Shown here in pieces: positions 5,130 to 7,072 of a stretch of DNA of 7,072 nucleotides. Source of the DNA: Streptosporangiaceae bacterium (GTDB lineage Bacteria > Actinomycetota > Actinomycetes > Streptosporangiales > Streptosporangiaceae). The stretch is from positions 1 to 7,072 of the forward strand of contig JASHYW010000163.1 of the NCBI GenBank assembly GCA_030042885.1, in the 5' to 3' direction. The notes beneath the pieces were generated by a model. It worked only from the letters and a program-made list of their open reading frames with translations. It was not told the origin of the DNA and ran no database searches. Within the stretch, counting starts at the first letter, position 1, and each line of letters starts with the position of its first letter. Made by a program: the position numbers and the translations under genes.

Positions 5130-6472
5130 GCTGGGCGCGGCGCGCCTCGGCGCGAGAGGACATCGATGGCCGCCGCCGCGAGTAGCACCGCGGCGACCAC
5201 GACGTCAATCCACTGGCTCGACACGCCTAGCAGGTAGAGGCCGTTGTAGATGCCGCCGATGACGAGGCCGCCCAGTACGCCGTGGATGGTCTTGCCCCGG
5301 CCGCCGAAGAGGCTGGTGCCGCCGATGACCGCCGCGGCCACCGCCAGCAGCACGTAGCTGTTGGCGGTCTTGATGATGTTGGTGGTCAGCGAGACCTGCC
5401 ACGAGGCGAACAGCAGGCCGGCGATCCCAGAGGTCAGGGCGGAGAGGACGAAGCCCCAGGTTCGCACCGCGGGCAGACTGACCCCGGCTCGCCGCGCCGC
5501 CTCGGGGTTGCCGCCGATCGCGTACACGTAGCGGCCGAAGCGGGTTCGCTGCAGCAGGACCGTCGAGGCGGCGAGCACGACAAGGACGATCGCAATGATA
5601 TAGGGAAGCCCGTCGATCGTCCCGAAGTGGGCTCGGTTGACGTTGCAAAGGGCGACGACCGCACTTCCCGCCACCGCCATGAGGACGATCTTCATCGCGG
5701 TGAGGCTGCGCGGCGGAGCCTCCAGGCCGTGGCGGCGCTTGCGGGCGTCCCGCAGCCAGAGCCCCGTGCCGACGGCTCCGACCAGCACGGCCAGCAAGAT
5801 CCAGCCGACCACCGGGTCGAACCGCCCATAGAAGACGTCGTAGAGGACGACCTCGTTGGTGAACCGGGAGTTGCCGATGCCGACGAGCCCCGACGTACTG
5901 AGGACGATGATCGCCACCCCCTCCAGGATCAGCAGCCCGCCGAGAGTGACTATGAACGACGGCATCCTCAGCCGGGCCACGAGCGATCCCTGGATGGCGC
6001 CAATCGCGCAGCAAGCCAGCAACGCCACTATGATCGCCGCCCACCACGGCCAATCCGCGCCGCTCGGCTGCACAAGCTCGGCGATCACGACGCTGCTAAG
6101 CGCCATGACCAGGCCGACCGAGAGATCGATCTCCCCGAGGAGCAGGGCGAAGATCTCAGCCATCGCCAGCACCATGTAGACGGTGCTCTGCTCGAAGAGG
6201 TTGACCAGGTTCTGCGGCGACAGGAACTTCGGGTTCGCGACCTGGAAGCTGACGGCGACCACCACGATGGCCAGGACCACGGGCAGGACACCGCTGTTGC
6301 CACTGCGGACCCGGAGCCACCAGGCCCGGAGGTACTGGCCCAGCGACTGGGCGAGGAGCTCGGGTGGGACGTCGGCCGCGGCGGTCTCGGGGGCGGCGGT
6401 GAGGTCGACCGCCATCCCGGCGTCCGCCGTCCCGGCGGGGGTCTCGCCGGGGTCCGCGGTCACGTCAGACAC
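5126..6472 (-). CDS. sugar-type ABC transporter permease (BPD_transp_2; XylH/RbsC/MmsB-like)
   Basis: The 448-residue inner-membrane subunit would form the channel of an ABC importer for a monosaccharide or similar small solute. Residues 1-45 are a polar Ala/Pro/Glu-rich cytoplasmic tail. The first helix is near 62-79 and further helices follow to about 437. Family signatures are GEIDLSVG (113-120; the more usual form is GGIDLSVG), RLRMPSFIVTLGGLLILEG (167-185), RFGRYVYAIGGNPEAARRAG (311-330) and AVIGGTSLFGGRG (381-393). A charged loop at 240-255 splits two helix groups, as in the longer XylH-like members. It starts with a GTG at 6472 that overlaps the previous permease by 8 nt, and its TGA overlaps the start of the relic downstream, so the three were one coupled array. 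The sugar is not readable, and no ATPase or binding protein is visible. Confidence 0.92.
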   Translation of the reverse strand: MSDVTADPGETPAGTADAGMAVDLTAAPETAAADVPPELLAQSLGQYLRAWWLRVRSGNSGVLPVVLAIVVVAVSFQVANPKFLSPQNLVNLFEQSTVYMVLAMAEIFALLLGEIDLSVGLVMALSSVVIAELVQPSGADWPWWAAIIVALLACCAIGAIQGSLVARLRMPSFIVTLGGLLILEGVAIIVLSTSGLVGIGNSRFTNEVVLYDVFYGRFDPVVGWILLAVLVGAVGTGLWLRDARKRRHGLEAPPRSLTAMKIVLMAVAGSAVVALCNVNRAHFGTIDGLPYIIAIVLVVLAASTVLLQRTRFGRYVYAIGGNPEAARRAGVSLPAVRTWGFVLSALTSGIAGLLFASWQVSLTTNIIKTANSYVLLAVAAAVIGGTSLFGGRGKTIHGVLGGLVIGGIYNGLYLLGVSSQWIDVVVAAVLLAAAAIDVLSRRGAPRPA

Positions 6473-7072
6473 GGGTCACGCTCCCGGTCCCGCGCCGTGA
6501 CAGCACGTCAACCAGCACTGCGGCTAGGAGCACGGCGCCCGGCAGGATGTATTCCAGCGGTGTGGCCAATGTACCCAGGTTGAGCAGGGACACGCCGTAG
6601 GCGATGGCGCCGATGAGGAGGCCGCCGAGAACACCGTGGATGGCCTTACCCCGGCCGCCGAAGAGGCTGACCCCGCCGATGACGGCGGCGGCGACGCTGT
6701 ACAGGACGAGCTGACCTGGGTCTGCCGTATTGGTGCTGTACTCACCGAAGAAAAAGGAGCCGAGCAGTATGCCGCCGAGGCAGGCGATCGCCGAGCACAA
6801 CGCGAAGGCCCAGGTGCGGATGGCGACGAGGCTGACGCCGGCGCGGCGGGCCGCTTCTGGGTTGCCGCCGATGGCATAGACGTAGCGGCCGAAGCGGGTC
6901 CGCTGCAGCAGGAGCGTCAAGGCGCCAAGGACGACGAGCACGATCGGGATCACCCACGGAACCCCCTCCACCGTCACCAGGGGGGTTCCGCGGTTGACAG
7001 TACAGATCATCACCACAGCTACCCCGACCAGCGCCACCAGGGCGATTCTGATTGCCGTCAGGGTGGCCGGGG
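6465..7072 (-). CDS. partial sugar-type ABC transporter permease (BPD_transp_2), 5' end outside the window
   Basis: Only the last 201 codons are visible; the frame is open through the right edge (PATLTAIRIAL before the GTG at 7037), so 7037 is not the true start. It aligns from about residue 256 of the neighbouring permease to its end. A block of 28 consecutive identical residues runs from LLQRTRFG through GNPEAARRAGVSL. The AAAVIGG, SLFGGRGK and IHGVLGGL segments also match. Differences concentrate in the periplasmic parts, for example GSFFFGEYSTNTADPGQ against ASWQVSLTTNIIKTANS, and in the C-terminal tail. The two are clearly tandem duplicates that have diverged and may form a heterodimeric channel, since these importers need two permease subunits. 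The stop TGA at 6467-6465 lies within the start of the next gene. Upstream genes, probably an ATPase and a binding protein, are expected to the right. Confidence 0.9.
   Translation of the reverse strand, partial: PATLTAIRIALVALVGVAVVMICTVNRGTPLVTVEGVPWVIPIVLVVLGALTLLLQRTRFGRYVYAIGGNPEAARRAGVSLVAIRTWAFALCSAIACLGGILLGSFFFGEYSTNTADPGQLVLYSVAAAVIGGVSLFGGRGKAIHGVLGGLLIGAIAYGVSLLNLGTLATPLEYILPGAVLLAAVLVDVLSRRGTGSVTRV

Noticed and set aside
5282..6583. 433-codon plus-strand frame opposite the complete permease
   Set aside because: It is antisense to a gene with strong family motifs and has low-complexity Asp/Arg/Gly-rich translation, typical of a shadow.

Overview
This is a high-GC window (I estimate about 70% G+C by eye) with strong third-position G/C bias, GTG starts, GGAGG-type ribosome sites and several very short or overlapping gene junctions. 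It fits a chromosome segment of a filamentous or soil actinomycete. Genus cannot be read from the sequence alone. No rRNA, tRNA, CRISPR array, insertion sequence, phage gene or toxin-defence system was seen.

Layout. The left third is read rightwards: a complete polyhydroxyalkanoate synthase (phaC-like, 250-1908), then a secreted L,D-transpeptidase with a peptidoglycan-binding domain (2053-2796). Upstream of the transpeptidase is a perfect 9+9 inverted repeat whose arms coincide with candidate -35 and -10 hexamers. A GC hairpin begins at the last base of its stop codon. The rest is read leftwards. From right to left it holds the 3' part of one sugar-type ABC permease (6465-7072, cut by the window edge), a complete second permease (5126-6472, 8-nt overlap), and a wrecked third permease (4830-5129, starting in the GTGA overlap). 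These are followed by a DUF1275/YoaK membrane protein (4009-4683), a carboxymuconolactone-decarboxylase-family protein (3440-4000, its ribosome site overlapping the DUF1275 stop), an unidentified coding-like fragment (3242-3439), and a decayed DMT/EamA-type transporter (2780-3180) that converges on the transpeptidase gene.

How the genes relate. The permeases look like one translationally coupled import operon (BPD_transp_2/XylH-RbsC type). Its ATPase and substrate-binding protein must lie to the right of the window or elsewhere. DUF1275 and the CMD-like protein form a two-gene unit. phaC and the transpeptidase are probably separate single-gene units. The most notable theme is erosion between 2780 and 5129: two transporter genes lost large internal blocks and left recognisable pieces in different frames. 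I did not find a convincing new multi-gene system. The best leads are the dyad/promoter coincidence before the transpeptidase gene, the third permease relic, and the open in-frame 65 codons after the CMD-like stop.
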